Position numbers and translations under genes: made by a program | Assembly (NCBI GenBank): GCA_963790085.1 | Contig: CAWBNH010000004.1 | Span: forward strand, 1 to 38,814 | From: CAXMST01 sp963790085 | Lineage (GTDB): Bacteria > Actinomycetota > Thermoleophilia > Solirubrobacterales > 70-9 | Direction: 5' to 3' | DNA: 38,814 nt | Shown: one piece after another, positions 7,570 to 16,608 of the stretch | Position numbering within the stretch: position 1 is the first letter of the stretch | How the letters are laid out: each line of letters begins with the position of its first letter | Notes under the pieces: model-generated | The model's database searches: none | What the model saw: only the letters and a program-made list of their open reading frames with translations | What the model was told of the DNA's origin: nothing

Positions 7570-8936
7570 CGGGCGCCCGTCCCAGGCGAGTCCGTGGTCG
7601 TGAGCCTGGCCTCGAACCAGGCGGCGGCAAGCTCGGCCACCCTCCGCAGGGCGCCGGGCTCCTCGAACAGATGCCCGGCGCCGGGCACGACCGCGAGCTC
7701 GGCCGGCCCGCGGATCCGGGAGAGGGCGAGCTCGTTGAGCCGAAGGACGGCGCGATCGGCCCCACCGACGATCAACAGGGTTGGGGCCTCGACCCGACCG
7801 ATCGCCGGGCCGGCGAGGTCGGGGCGGCCGCCGCGCGAGACGACAGCCCCGATTCGCTCGTCGGCGGCGGCGGCGGCAAGCGCCGCCGCGGCGCCGGTCG
7901 AAGCGCCGAAGTAGCCGATCGGCAGGTCCCGCAGGTCCGCCCTCGAGTCCGCCCAGGCGGTCGCGGCCAGCAGCCGGTCGGCGAGCATGTCGACGTCGAA
8001 GACGTTCTCGCGATCGATCGCCTCGCGCTCGCTGAGCAGGTCGAGCAGCAGGGTCGCAAACCCGGCGGCGTTGAGGTCTGACGCCACCTCGCGATTCCTG
8101 ACGCTGCGCCGGCTCGAGCCCGAGCCGTGCGCGAAGACGATCAGCCCCTTGGCGGCAGCCGGCAGCCGGAGGTCGCCCTGTAGTCGAACCCCGTCGCCGG
8201 CGTCGATCTCGACGGCCGACTCCAGGGGCGTAACGGGCGGATCCGCCTCCGGTCGAGATCCCTGCTCGGGTCCGTCGTCATCACCCGCGGCCGCGAGCAA
8301 CTCGATCACCTCCGCGTCGGTGGTCGGCGAGAAGTCGCGATACCAGCGCCCGACGCCGAAAAAGCGGGCGGGCTGGAGGACGGCGACGATCTCGTCGAAC
8401 TCCTCGCCGAGGGTCTCCTCGACTCCGAGCGGGCTGACGGGGACCGCCAGGATCACCCTGGCGGCGCCGCGCCCACGCAGGGCTCGGGATGCGGCCACGG
8501 CGGTGCTGCCGGTCGCGAGCCCGTCGTCGACGAGGACCACCGTTCGGCCCGACACCTGAGGCGGCAGCCGGTCGCCGCGGTACCGGCGCCGCCTGCGCTC
8601 CAGCTCCCGGCGCTCGCTCTCGATCGTGTCGCTGATCTCCGCGCGGCTGACTCGCAGCGCGGCGATCGTCTCCGCGTCGAGGATCACCTGGCCGTCGTCG
8701 GCGATCGCCCCGACCGCCAGCTCGGGGTTCCCCGGCGCACCGACCTTGCGTACCAGGAGGATGTCGAGCGGAGCGCCCAGCGCCTCGGCGACCTCGAAGC
8801 CGACCGGCACGCCGCCGCGCGGCAGGGCGATCACGATCGGATCGACGAGCTCCAGCGCCTGCAGCCGATCAGCCAGTGCCCGGCCGGCCTGACGGCGACC
8901 CTCGAATCGGTCCGCGGTGGCTGCTCGCAAGCTCAT
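7566..8936 (-). CDS. Phosphoribosyltransferase - alpha/beta hydrolase fusion
   Basis: A 456-residue two-domain protein. Residues 1-215 are a type I phosphoribosyltransferase domain: the early ALPRGGVPVGFEVA loop and the PRPP-binding VVLVDDGLATGST (about 133-145). Residues about 230-456 form a dienelactone-hydrolase-like alpha/beta hydrolase, with oxyanion region FAHGSGSSRRS, nucleophile elbow GASTGA, acid region IVGGADRAVL and His in PGAGHLFEE. The frame is open another 177 codons upstream, but that part is Arg/Ser/Pro-rich shadow, so I start at ATG 8936. It is translationally coupled to the erythromycin-esterase gene. Substrates are unknown; homologous fusions occur in mycobacterial stress regulons. 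Confidence 0.88.
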   Translation of the reverse strand: MSLRAATADRFEGRRQAGRALADRLQALELVDPIVIALPRGGVPVGFEVAEALGAPLDILLVRKVGAPGNPELAVGAIADDGQVILDAETIAALRVSRAEISDTIESERRELERRRRRYRGDRLPPQVSGRTVVLVDDGLATGSTAVAASRALRGRGAARVILAVPVSPLGVEETLGEEFDEIVAVLQPARFFGVGRWYRDFSPTTDAEVIELLAAAGDDDGPEQGSRPEADPPVTPLESAVEIDAGDGVRLQGDLRLPAAAKGLIVFAHGSGSSRRSVRNREVASDLNAAGFATLLLDLLSEREAIDRENVFDVDMLADRLLAATAWADSRADLRDLPIGYFGASTGAAAALAAAAADERIGAVVSRGGRPDLAGPAIGRVEAPTLLIVGGADRAVLRLNELALSRIRGPAELAVVPGAGHLFEEPGALRRVAELAAAWFEARLTTTDSPGTGAR

Positions 8937-8976
8937 CGGCGGGTCTCGGGGCCGAGCGGAAACCGACTCGCGGCGC

Positions 8977-9327
8977 TCAGCCGATCGGCCCGATTCTCCG
9001 CCCGCTCTGGACCTCGCCACGGAGCCGGCGAACCTCCTTGCGGAGGGCGCTGGTGCGGCGGCGCTCGACTGCGAGCTCCTCGCTGACCCGGCGTAGGGCC
9101 GTGCCGAGGCGCTCGAGCCTTGCGAACGCCTGGGCCACGGCCCGATCGGCGCCGGAGGGGCTATCGCCCGCCGACGCGAGGCTCGCCAGGGCGTCGCCGG
9201 CGCTGTCGACGCGGCGCCGGAGGCTCGACCGGCGATCGGCACCGGGGCTCGCGGAGCGCGCGCCCGACGATGCGCTTGCCCGGCGGCCCGGCGTGGCTGT
9301 CGCTGCGACTGATCTGAGTTCGGCCAT
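8977..9327 (-). CDS. Small basic coiled-coil protein, unknown
   Basis: A 116-residue protein that I do not recognise. The first half is Ala/Ser/Arg-rich and probably disordered. Residues about 65-108 form a charged, Leu-containing amphipathic helix likely to be a coiled coil (FARLERLGTALRRVSEELAV and the following RLRGEV). ATG 9327 is chosen because AAGGAGAA sits 7-8 bases upstream, much better than the upstream in-frame start. The gene ends 40 bases before the phosphoribosyltransferase-hydrolase and may share its transcript. A DtxR/IdeR-like palindrome lies about 130 bases upstream (9455-9473). Confidence 0.6.
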   Translation of the reverse strand: MAELRSVAATATPGRRASASSGARSASPGADRRSSLRRRVDSAGDALASLASAGDSPSGADRAVAQAFARLERLGTALRRVSEELAVERRRTSALRKEVRRLRGEVQSGRRIGPIG

Positions 9328-9454
9328 CGTGAGGTTCTCCTTGGGTCGAATGCCCTGGGGAATGTCGAAGACAAAGCCGCCGCGCGACGGCCTGAGTACC
9401 GTCCACGTCGTCCTGAGGTCCGACCCTCCGGCGCCCGATCCGATCGCGAGCCCG

Positions 9455-9473
9455 GAAGGTGAGGCAAGCCTAA
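9455..9473. promoter_or_regulatory. Candidate DtxR/IdeR-type iron box
   Basis: On the minus strand the sequence reads TTAGGCTTGCCTCACCTTC. By my count it matches about 14 of 19 positions of the actinobacterial iron-box consensus TTAGGTTAGSCTAACCTAA, best in the left half. It sits upstream of the coiled-coil/phosphoribosyltransferase/erythromycin-esterase cluster in an otherwise gene-free 260-base stretch (9328-9587). A chance match is possible. Confidence 0.3.
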
Positions 9474-9573
9474 GGGCGCTACGCCCGAGTCGCATCCGGG
9501 TTATCTACGCAGCGGCCAGGTGTTTACCGCTGCTGCGCCGGCCTTCTGCGCGCCTACCGCGCGTCCCGATTAC

Positions 9574-9588
9574 GCCGCCGCTGGCGGC
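9574..9588 (-). terminator. Short hairpin after PEP synthase
   Basis: GCCGCC-GCT-GGCGGC is a six-base-pair GC hairpin immediately after the ppsA stop codon, without a U tract. It could be a weak terminator or a 3' stabilising hairpin; GC-rich chance hairpins are frequent here. Confidence 0.25.
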
Positions 9589-11987
9589 TAGGCCGCGGAG
9601 GGGGACGGACTGCGCGCGGCCTCCGCTGCGGCGACCTCGTGCTTGACCGCGACGAAGGTGTCCGGAGTGACCGAGATCGAATCGATTCCGGCCTCGACCA
9701 GAAAGCGGGCGAACGCCGGATTGTCGCTCGGCGCCTGGCCGCAGAGCCCGACCTTGCGGCCGGCGTCGTGCGCGGTCTCGATCAGCTCCGAGATCAGGCG
9801 CGTGACGGCCGGGCTGCTCTCGTCGAACTGCTCGGCCAGGACCGCGGAGTCCCGATCGATCCCCAGGGTCAGCTGGGTGAGGTCGTTGGAGCCGATCGAG
9901 AACCCATCGAAGCGCTCGGCGAACTCCTCGGCGAGCAGGATGTTCGAGGGGATCTCCGCCATCACGAAGATCTCGAGCCCGTGGGCGCCCCGGCTGAGCC
10001 CGGCCTCACCGAGCACCTCGAGCACGAGATCGGCCTCCTCCGGGGTTCGGCAGAAGGGGATCATCACGATCACGTTGTCGAGGCCGATCCGCTCGCGGGC
10101 CCGGCGGATCGCCCGGCACTCGAGCAGGAAGCCGTCCCGGTAGCCCTCGCTGTGGTAGCGGCTGGCGCCGCGCCAGCCGATCATCGGGTTCTCCTCGTCC
10201 GGCTCGAAGCTGCTTCCACCGACCAACTTCGCGTACTCGTTGGTCTTGAAGTCGCTCATCCGCACGATCACCGGGTCGGGGTGCTGCGAGGCGGCGATCC
10301 TGGCGATTCCCCGGGCGAGCGTATCGACGAAGAACTCGGTCTTGTCGTCGAAGCCGCGGGTCAGCCGCTCGATCTGGCGGGCGTCCTCGCCCTCGACCCG
10401 CTCGAAGTGCGCGAGCGCCATCGGGTGCGCCTTGATGTGGTTGTCGACGATGAACTCCATCCGCGCGAGCCCGACGCCGTCGGCGGGCAGGCGCCACCAG
10501 CGCAGTGCGGCAGCCGGGTCGGCGAGGTTGAGCATCACCTTGGTGGCGGTCTCGGGAAGCTCGCCGAGGTCGACGTCGGTGACCGAGTACTCGAGCACGC
10601 CGTCGTAGACGTATCCCTCGTCGCCTTCGGCGCAGCTCACGGTCACCTCGATCCCCTCGGGGATCTCGGCGGCCGCCGCAGCGCCGACGATCGCCGGCAG
10701 GCCGAGCTCGCGGCTGACGATCGCCGCGTGCGAGGTACGACCGCCGTGTTCGGTGACGATCGCCGCCGCCCGCTTCATGATCGGGACCCAGTCGGGGTCG
10801 GTGATCTCGGTGACGAGCACGGCGCCGTCCTCGAAGCGCTCGATCTGGTCGGCGCTCTCGAGCCGCAGGACCTTGCCGGTCGCGATCGCGTCGCCGACGG
10901 CGGCCCCGCTCGCGATCCGCTCTCCGCTCTGCTCCAGCGAGTAGCTCTTCAGCTGGCCCGCCTCGCGACGCGCCTGCACGGTCTCCGGGCGGGCCTGGAC
11001 GATGAACATCTCACCGCTTTGGCCGTCCTTCGCCCACTCGATGTCCATCGGCTTGCCGTAGTGCTCCTCGAGCGTCACCGCCCAGCGGGCCAGGGTGACG
11101 ACCTCTGTGTCGGAGAGCACATAGCGGGAGCGCTCCTCCTCGGAGGTCTCGAGCGTCTCGGTCGGGCCCGCGTCGCCGCTGGCGTAGACGATCTTCGTCC
11201 CCTTGCGACCGAGGCGCCGCGAGATCACCGGCTCGACGCTGTGGTCGGCCAGCTTCGGCTTGAAGGCGACGTACTCGTCGGGGTCGACGGTGCCGCTGAC
11301 CACCGACTCGCCCAGGCCCCAGGCGCCGTTGATCAGGACCGCGTCGGGGAAGCCGGTCTCGGTGTCGATCGAGAACATCACCCCGGCCGAGCCGAGATCC
11401 GAGCGAACCATCCGCTGCACGCCGACCGACAACGCGACGCTCATATGGTCGAAGCCGTTGTTCTCGCGGTAGGCGATGGCGCGATCGGTGAACAGCGAGG
11501 CGAGGCAGCGGCGGCTGGCGTCGAGCAGGTGATCGGCGCCGCGGATGTTGAGGAAGGTCGCCTGCTGGCCGGCGAAGCTCGCCTCGGGGAGGTCCTCTGC
11601 CGTTGCGCTCGAGCGGACGGCCACGTCGGGGTCGGCCCGGCCGATCGAGTCGGCGAGCTCAGCGTAGGCACCACGGATCGCCTCCGCGACCGCGGGCGGG
11701 AACTCCGCGGCGTAGAACAGCCCCCGGATCGCGTGCCCGGCCTCGGCGAGGGTGATCTCGTCGCCGGCCAGGCGGGCGAGCGTTGCCGCGATGCGCTCGC
11801 GGATCTGGTTGTGGTCGACGAACTCCCAGTATGCGTCGGCGGTGGTCGCGAAGCCCTCGGGGACGCGGATTCCCACCGGCTCCAGGTGGGTGATCATCTC
11901 CGCCAGGGATGCGTTCTTGCCGCCGACGCGGGCGACGTCCCCGGAGCCCAGCTCCGAGAAGTCTGCGACGAACTTGCTCTCGGTCAC
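9588..11987 (-). CDS. ppsA: Phosphoenolpyruvate synthase
   Basis: A 799-residue PEP synthase (pyruvate, water dikinase): pyruvate + ATP + H2O gives PEP + AMP + Pi. The N-terminal nucleotide-binding domain begins GGKNASLAEM and contains RSSATAEDLPEASFAGQQ (125-142). The swivelling phosphohistidine domain has GGRTSHAAIVSRELG with H420. The C-terminal PEP-binding barrel ends with GSNDLTQLTLGIDRDS and GLCGQAPSDNP, including the catalytic Cys. The GTG start has a strong AGGAGGAGA ribosome site 5 bases upstream. It is the last gene of the pyruvate:ferredoxin oxidoreductase operon, 37 bases after the FAD/Fe-S gene. This suggests the operon runs in the gluconeogenic direction, from acetyl-CoA via pyruvate to PEP. 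Confidence 0.95.
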   Translation of the reverse strand: MTESKFVADFSELGSGDVARVGGKNASLAEMITHLEPVGIRVPEGFATTADAYWEFVDHNQIRERIAATLARLAGDEITLAEAGHAIRGLFYAAEFPPAVAEAIRGAYAELADSIGRADPDVAVRSSATAEDLPEASFAGQQATFLNIRGADHLLDASRRCLASLFTDRAIAYRENNGFDHMSVALSVGVQRMVRSDLGSAGVMFSIDTETGFPDAVLINGAWGLGESVVSGTVDPDEYVAFKPKLADHSVEPVISRRLGRKGTKIVYASGDAGPTETLETSEEERSRYVLSDTEVVTLARWAVTLEEHYGKPMDIEWAKDGQSGEMFIVQARPETVQARREAGQLKSYSLEQSGERIASGAAVGDAIATGKVLRLESADQIERFEDGAVLVTEITDPDWVPIMKRAAAIVTEHGGRTSHAAIVSRELGLPAIVGAAAAAEIPEGIEVTVSCAEGDEGYVYDGVLEYSVTDVDLGELPETATKVMLNLADPAAALRWWRLPADGVGLARMEFIVDNHIKAHPMALAHFERVEGEDARQIERLTRGFDDKTEFFVDTLARGIARIAASQHPDPVIVRMSDFKTNEYAKLVGGSSFEPDEENPMIGWRGASRYHSEGYRDGFLLECRAIRRARERIGLDNVIVMIPFCRTPEEADLVLEVLGEAGLSRGAHGLEIFVMAEIPSNILLAEEFAERFDGFSIGSNDLTQLTLGIDRDSAVLAEQFDESSPAVTRLISELIETAHDAGRKVGLCGQAPSDNPAFARFLVEAGIDSISVTPDTFVAVKHEVAAAEAARSPSPSAA

Positions 11988-12024
11988 GGTCTCTCCTCCT
12001 GTCGTACGAATATAGCCTCGTTCA

Positions 12025-13659
12025 TCAGATCTCCTCGGGGACCATCTCGATCGCGCCGCACGGGCACTCGGCTACGCAGATCCCACAGCCCTTGCAGTAG
12101 TCGTAGTCGATCTCGTAGCCGTTCTCGACGCCCTCGAGCTTGATCACGGCGTTGTCGGGGCAGAGCCCGAAGCAGTTGTCGCAGCCGAAGCAGTTGCCGC
12201 AGGAGAGACAGCGGCGCGCCTCGTAGAGGGCGTTCGACTGATCGAGGCCGCCGACGACCTCCTCGAAGGTCGCGCGGCGACGCGCCACCTCCAGCCGGGG
12301 CCGCTCGGTCCGCGGCGCATCCGCGTAGTACCAGGTGTTGAGGCTCTCGAAGTCGGCCAGCTTCGGCTCGCGGGCCGGCTCGTAGGGCGCGCCCCGCAGC
12401 CAGCGGTCGATGTTCAGCGCGGCCCGGCGCCCGTGGCCGATCGCGACCGTCACCGTGCGCTCGGCCGGGACCATGTCGCCGCCGGCGAAGACCCCTGCCC
12501 GCCCGGTCATCATGTCCGGCCCGACGCTGACGACGCCGTCCTCGATCTCGATCTCGGGCACGCCCTCGAGCAGCGCCAGGTCCGCCTCCTGGCCGAGCGC
12601 CAGAACCAGGGAGTCGGCCTCGAGCTCCTCGAGCTCGCCGGTCGGCTGCGGGAAGCCCTCCGCGTCGAGCTCCATCCGCTCCAGCATCAGCCGGCCCTCG
12701 TCGGCGCGCTTCACGGTCGAGAGCCAGCGCATCTTCACGCCCTCCTCCTCCGCCTCCTCGATCTCGACCTCGTGTGCCGGCATCCGGTCGCGGGTCCGTC
12801 GGTAGACGACGACGGCGTCCGTTGCCCCGAGCCGCTTCGCGGTCCGGGCGACGTCCATCGCCGTATCGCCGCCCCCGTAGACGACGACGCGCCGCCCGAG
12901 CTGCGGTGGCTCGGCGTCCTCGATGTCGTGGAGGACGCTGACCGCGTCGAGGACCCGAGCCGCCTCGCCGGCGGGGACGTAGGCCCGCTTGGCGATGTGT
13001 GCCCCGACCGCGAGGAAGACGGCGTCGAAGCTCCCCTCCTGCATGCTCTGCAGGGCGTTGGTCGAGCGCCGGTCGAGCTCCAGCTCGACCCCCATCGCGA
13101 GAATCCGATCGATCTCGGCGCCGAGCACCTCGCGCGGCAGCCGGTAGGTGGGGATCCCGTAGCGCATCATCCCGCCCGCCGCGGAGCCCGCCTCGTGCAC
13201 GGTGACCTCGTGCCCGAGGCGCCGCAGGTGATAGGCGGCCGATAGGCCCGAGGGCCCGGCGCCGATCACCAGCACCCGCCTGCCGGTCGGCTTGGCCTCG
13301 GGCTCGACCGTCCAGCCGCGCTCGATCGCCTCGTCTCCGAGGAACCGCTCGACGGAGTTGATCCCGACCGCCTCGTCGAGGCTCTCGCGATTGCAGCTGG
13401 TCTCGCACGGGTGGTAGCAGACGCGGCCCATCACGGCCGGGAACGGGTTCGTCTCCATGATCCGGCGCCAGGCACGCTCGTAGCCGTCACCGCCCGACTC
13501 GGCCTCGTAGAGCCAGCCCTGGATGTCCTCGCCCGCCGGACAGGCATGGCTGCACGGGGGCAGCCGCTCGATGTACTCGGCCCGCTCGGTCCGCCAGTTG
13601 CCGGTCCGGTTGGCGAGGCTCGAGGCGACGTCAAGCGTGATTGCGAACGGCTTCTCCAT
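12025..13659 (-). CDS. GltD-like FAD oxidoreductase with ferredoxin domain (POR-associated)
   Basis: A 544-residue protein of the glutamate-synthase small-subunit type. The N-terminal Cys-rich Fe-S region is CSHACPAGEDIQGW then CYHPCETSC. An FAD-binding Rossmann fold follows (VIGAGPSGLSAAYHL, near 132), then an NAD(P)H fold (VVYGGGDTAMDVARTAKRLG). The C-terminus adds two clustered Cys motifs (CLSCGNCFGCDNCFGLCP and CKGCGICVAECPCGA) typical of the PorD delta subunit. It probably moves electrons between NAD(P)H, ferredoxin clusters and the pyruvate oxidoreductase encoded just upstream. The ATG overlaps the porB stop (TGATG); a GTG three bases earlier is an alternative. It is not a glutamate synthase subunit, since no large subunit is present. 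Confidence 0.88.
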   Translation of the reverse strand: MEKPFAITLDVASSLANRTGNWRTERAEYIERLPPCSHACPAGEDIQGWLYEAESGGDGYERAWRRIMETNPFPAVMGRVCYHPCETSCNRESLDEAVGINSVERFLGDEAIERGWTVEPEAKPTGRRVLVIGAGPSGLSAAYHLRRLGHEVTVHEAGSAAGGMMRYGIPTYRLPREVLGAEIDRILAMGVELELDRRSTNALQSMQEGSFDAVFLAVGAHIAKRAYVPAGEAARVLDAVSVLHDIEDAEPPQLGRRVVVYGGGDTAMDVARTAKRLGATDAVVVYRRTRDRMPAHEVEIEEAEEEGVKMRWLSTVKRADEGRLMLERMELDAEGFPQPTGELEELEADSLVLALGQEADLALLEGVPEIEIEDGVVSVGPDMMTGRAGVFAGGDMVPAERTVTVAIGHGRRAALNIDRWLRGAPYEPAREPKLADFESLNTWYYADAPRTERPRLEVARRRATFEEVVGGLDQSNALYEARRCLSCGNCFGCDNCFGLCPDNAVIKLEGVENGYEIDYDYCKGCGICVAECPCGAIEMVPEEI

Positions 13660-14711
13660 CACTGCGGCCCGTGCTCGCTCTCGGCCAGCATCTCCATCAG
13701 GCCCTTGCCCTCGGTGGGACCGTCCTCGAGCAGGCCGAAGCGGGCGATGTTGCGGTCGGCGTGTGCCTGCAGGCGCTCGAGCACCTCCGTGTTCGGCTGC
13801 TCGCCGAACAGGTGCGCGAAGCGGCGCTGGGGCCGCAGATAGTCCTCGACCGGGACCTGGGAGCGGATCTTCGAGACGCCCACCACCCGGCCCTCGACAG
13901 CCTCGAACACCGGAAAGACCCCGCTCTCCTTGGCCAGCCGCGCGATCTTGATCGTGTCGGCGGCAGCGGCGCCCCAGCCGAGCGGACAGGGGACGAAGAC
14001 ATGCAGATAGCGTGCCCCGCGGATCTCCATCGCCCGCTCGACCTTGTCCTCGAGGTCATGCAGCTCGGCGACCGTCGCCGTCGCCACCCAGGGGATCTCG
14101 TGGGCCATCGCGATCAGCGGCGCGTTCTTGCCCTGGCCGAAGACGTTGCCGGGCTCGGCTCCGACCGGCTTGGTCGTCGTCGTGCGCGCCGCCGGCGGGG
14201 TCGCGCCGGAGCGCTGCACGCCGGTGTTCATGTAGGCCTCGTTGTCGTAGCAGACGTAGAGCACGTCGTCGTTTCGCTCGAACATCCCCGAGAGGCAGGC
14301 AAGGCCGATGTCGACGGTGCCGCCGTCGCCGCCCTGGCCGATGACTCGGATGTCGTCCCGACCCTTTGCCTTCAGCGCCGCCGCGACCCCGGTCGCCACG
14401 GCCGGCGCGTTCCCGAACAGCGAGTGGATCCAGGGCAGCTGCCATGAGGACTCCGGGAACGGCGTCGAGAAGACCTCGAGGCAGCCGGTCGCGTTGGCGG
14501 CGATCAGCTCCCCGCGGCTCGCCCGCATCGCCGCGTCGAGCACGTAGCGTGCCCCGAGTGCCTCGCCGCAGCCCTGGCAGGCGCGATGCCCGGAGGTCAG
14601 GGAGTTCGAGCGGTCGGTCCGGGACTGGACGGTCCGCTCGTCTGTGTCGAGCAGCCGGTTGCCCACCGCGTAGGTACCGGTCTGGTACATCTTCAGTTCC
14701 TTGTAGGGCAT
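13659..14711 (-). CDS. porB: Pyruvate:ferredoxin oxidoreductase beta subunit
   Basis: A 350-residue thiamine-diphosphate subunit. Cluster cysteines appear as HRACQGCGEALGAR, then TGCLEVFSTPFP, then VPCPLGWG, the four-Cys pattern of PorB. The ThDP/Mg motif is GDGGTVDIGLACLSGMFERN...CYDNEAYMNTG. With PorA and PorG it would interconvert pyruvate + CoA + oxidised ferredoxin with acetyl-CoA + CO2 + reduced ferredoxin. ATG 14711 is supported by AGGAGGGA upstream; the longer open frame beyond it overlaps porA and is not homologous. 2-ketoisovalerate or another 2-oxoacid cannot be excluded as substrate, but neighbouring PEP synthase favours pyruvate. Confidence 0.92.
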   Translation of the reverse strand: MPYKELKMYQTGTYAVGNRLLDTDERTVQSRTDRSNSLTSGHRACQGCGEALGARYVLDAAMRASRGELIAANATGCLEVFSTPFPESSWQLPWIHSLFGNAPAVATGVAAALKAKGRDDIRVIGQGGDGGTVDIGLACLSGMFERNDDVLYVCYDNEAYMNTGVQRSGATPPAARTTTTKPVGAEPGNVFGQGKNAPLIAMAHEIPWVATATVAELHDLEDKVERAMEIRGARYLHVFVPCPLGWGAAAADTIKIARLAKESGVFPVFEAVEGRVVGVSKIRSQVPVEDYLRPQRRFAHLFGEQPNTEVLERLQAHADRNIARFGLLEDGPTEGKGLMEMLAESEHGPQ

Positions 14712-14733
14712 CGTCCCTGGTCCCTCCTGGCTC

Positions 14734-15987
14734 CTAGTGCGAGCTCGCTGCGACGATCCCGATCTCGCGCAGCATGCTCTCGGCGTGTGGTCCCGGTGGT
14801 GCTCCCGATCCGGCCCGGCGCAGCTCCCGATCGACGAGCTCGGCGTCCATGTCGAGGAAGGTGAGTGCCTTGAGCCCGCCGTCGAGCGCCTCGAGCAGCA
14901 GGCTCCGCAGCGAGCGGCCGGTGATCGGGCGGCCGCCGAGCCCGGCGACCACGGTGTGCCCGTCGAGCTCGATGCCGGAGAGCGCCATCCGCACGTTCGC
15001 GGAGACGATCCCGCCGATCCCGACCGCCAGGGCCTTCTCCAGCACGACCACCCGCTTCGCTGCGCCGAGAGCTCGCCGGACCTCGTCCAGCGGGAAGGGC
15101 CGGAACGACTTGATCGCCAGCGCGCCGACGCTGTGGCCCTCCTCACGCAGCTCGTCGATGACCTCCTCGATCGTGCCCATGATCGAGCCGAGCGCGACGA
15201 TGATCGTCTCGGCGTCGTCGGTCCGGTAGCCGCGGATCAGGCCGCCGGAGGCGCGGCCGAACCCGCGCTCGAACTCGCTCGCGATCTCGGGAATCAGGTC
15301 GAGCGCCTGCATCTGCTTGGCGTGGGCGAGGTACTTGACCTCGAAGAAGGCCTCGGGGCCGACCATCGCGCCGATCGTCAGGGGCTCGTCCGGGTTCAGC
15401 ATCTGACGAGGCTCGAATCGGGGCAGGAAGGCATCGACCTGCTCCTGCGCGGGCGAGTCGATCCGCTCGACCGCGTGGGTGAGGATGAACCCGTCCATGC
15501 AGACCATCACCGGCAGCGAGACGGCCTCGGCGAGGCGGAACGCCTGGACGTGCAGGTCGACGGCCTCCTGGTTGGTCTCGGCATAGAGCTGGATCCAGCC
15601 GGAGTCGCGCAGCGACATCGAATCGCTGTGATCGTTCCAGATGTTGATCGGCGCGCCGATCGCGCGGTTCGCCACCGTCATCACGATCGGCAGTCCGAGG
15701 CCGGCGGCGTTGAAGAGCGCTTCCGCCATGTACAGGAGCCCCTGGCTGGCGGTCGCCGTGTAGGCGCGGCCGCCGGCCGCCGAGGCGCCGATCGCAACCG
15801 ACATCGCACCGAACTCCGACTCGGCCAGCACGTACTCGCAGCGCTCGAGATCGCCGGTGCGGACGAGATCGGAGAGGTGCTCGACGATGTGCGTCTGCGG
15901 CGAGATCGGGTAGGCGCAGATCACCTCGGGCCGGCATCGGGCGACCGCATCGCCGACGGCCCGTGATCCCTCGATCTGCCTAAGCAC
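14734..15987 (-). CDS. porA: Pyruvate:ferredoxin oxidoreductase alpha subunit
   Basis: A 417-residue alpha subunit with the pyrimidine-binding domain first (YPISPQTHIVEHLSDLV, then ESEFGAMSVAIGASAAGGRAYTATASQGLLYM). Domain II follows, with GSIMGTIEEVIDELREEGHSVGALAIKSFRPFP and KRVVVLEKALAVG. The catalytic Glu of the first domain is in ESEFGA. The GTG at 15987 (reading VLRQIEG) overlaps the porG stop by 8 bases, giving tight coupling; the upstream MRSRRWP codons would lie inside porG. The fused CoA-binding gamma domain and Fe-S domain of single-chain enzymes are absent, so this is the multi-subunit form. Confidence 0.92.
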   Translation of the reverse strand: MLRQIEGSRAVGDAVARCRPEVICAYPISPQTHIVEHLSDLVRTGDLERCEYVLAESEFGAMSVAIGASAAGGRAYTATASQGLLYMAEALFNAAGLGLPIVMTVANRAIGAPINIWNDHSDSMSLRDSGWIQLYAETNQEAVDLHVQAFRLAEAVSLPVMVCMDGFILTHAVERIDSPAQEQVDAFLPRFEPRQMLNPDEPLTIGAMVGPEAFFEVKYLAHAKQMQALDLIPEIASEFERGFGRASGGLIRGYRTDDAETIIVALGSIMGTIEEVIDELREEGHSVGALAIKSFRPFPLDEVRRALGAAKRVVVLEKALAVGIGGIVSANVRMALSGIELDGHTVVAGLGGRPITGRSLRSLLLEALDGGLKALTFLDMDAELVDRELRRAGSGAPPGPHAESMLREIGIVAASSH

Positions 15988-16561
15988 CGGCCACCTCCGC
16001 GACCTCATCGGCCACGAACTCGTAGGCGGCCCGGGCCGCGGCGACGTTGCCGGCGCCGACCGCCCCCGCGAAGCGTTCGCGGATCGCGCGCTCGACCCCC
16101 TCGATCGTGACCAGCGCGGTCAGCGCCGCGAAGCCCCCCAGCAACGCGGCGTTCGGCAGGGCGCGGCCGAGGTGCTCGCGCGCCAGCTCGGTGCCGGGGA
16201 CAGTGAGCAGCGTCGGCGGCTCCGACCGCTCCAGCAACTCGCTGAGGCCGAGCTGCTCGACCGTCCGGGTCGTGTTGATCAGCACCTTGCCGCTCGGGCG
16301 CAGACCGCCGAAGACGTCGACCTGGTGAAGCAGCGTCGGGTCCTGGATGATCAACACGTCGGGCTCGGCGATCGGCTCCCGGGTCCGGATCGGGCGCTGA
16401 TCGATCCTGCAGAAAGCCGTCACCGGCGCGCCGGTTCGCTCCGAGCCGAAGCTGGGGAAAGCCTGTGAGTACAGGTCGGAGTCGAAGGCGGCGACCGACA
16501 GCAGCTCCGCGGCGGTGACCACTCCCTGGCCACCCCTTCCGTGGATCCGTACCTGGAACAC
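15980..16561 (-). CDS. porG: Pyruvate:ferredoxin oxidoreductase gamma subunit
   Basis: A 193-residue gamma subunit. It begins with the family signature VFQVRIHGRGGQGVVTAAELLS (residues 1-22) and carries QAFPSFGSERTGAPVTAFCRI and DVLIIQDPTLL further on. The GTG at 16561 starts exactly at the conserved first strand; the open frame extends upstream through an Arg-rich shadow overlapping the DUF2267 gene and is rejected. It is the first enzyme gene of the operon, 47 bases downstream of the DUF2267 gene. In the complex it helps bind CoA and the alpha/beta core. Confidence 0.92.
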   Translation of the reverse strand: MFQVRIHGRGGQGVVTAAELLSVAAFDSDLYSQAFPSFGSERTGAPVTAFCRIDQRPIRTREPIAEPDVLIIQDPTLLHQVDVFGGLRPSGKVLINTTRTVEQLGLSELLERSEPPTLLTVPGTELAREHLGRALPNAALLGGFAALTALVTIEGVERAIRERFAGAVGAGNVAAARAAYEFVADEVAEVAGA

Positions 16562-16608
16562 CGTCGCCCCGGCCTCCCGCTCCTGCGCTGCTGCGCCGAG
16601 CCCGCGGC

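Noticed and set aside
7566..9467. Long open frame upstream of the PRTase start
   Set aside because: Arg/Ser/Pro-rich shadow of the coiled-coil gene on the same strand; the domain begins at ATG 8936.
12025..13659. Glutamate synthase small subunit
   Set aside because: No large subunit nearby; C-terminal ferredoxin motifs and operon context fit a pyruvate oxidoreductase partner.
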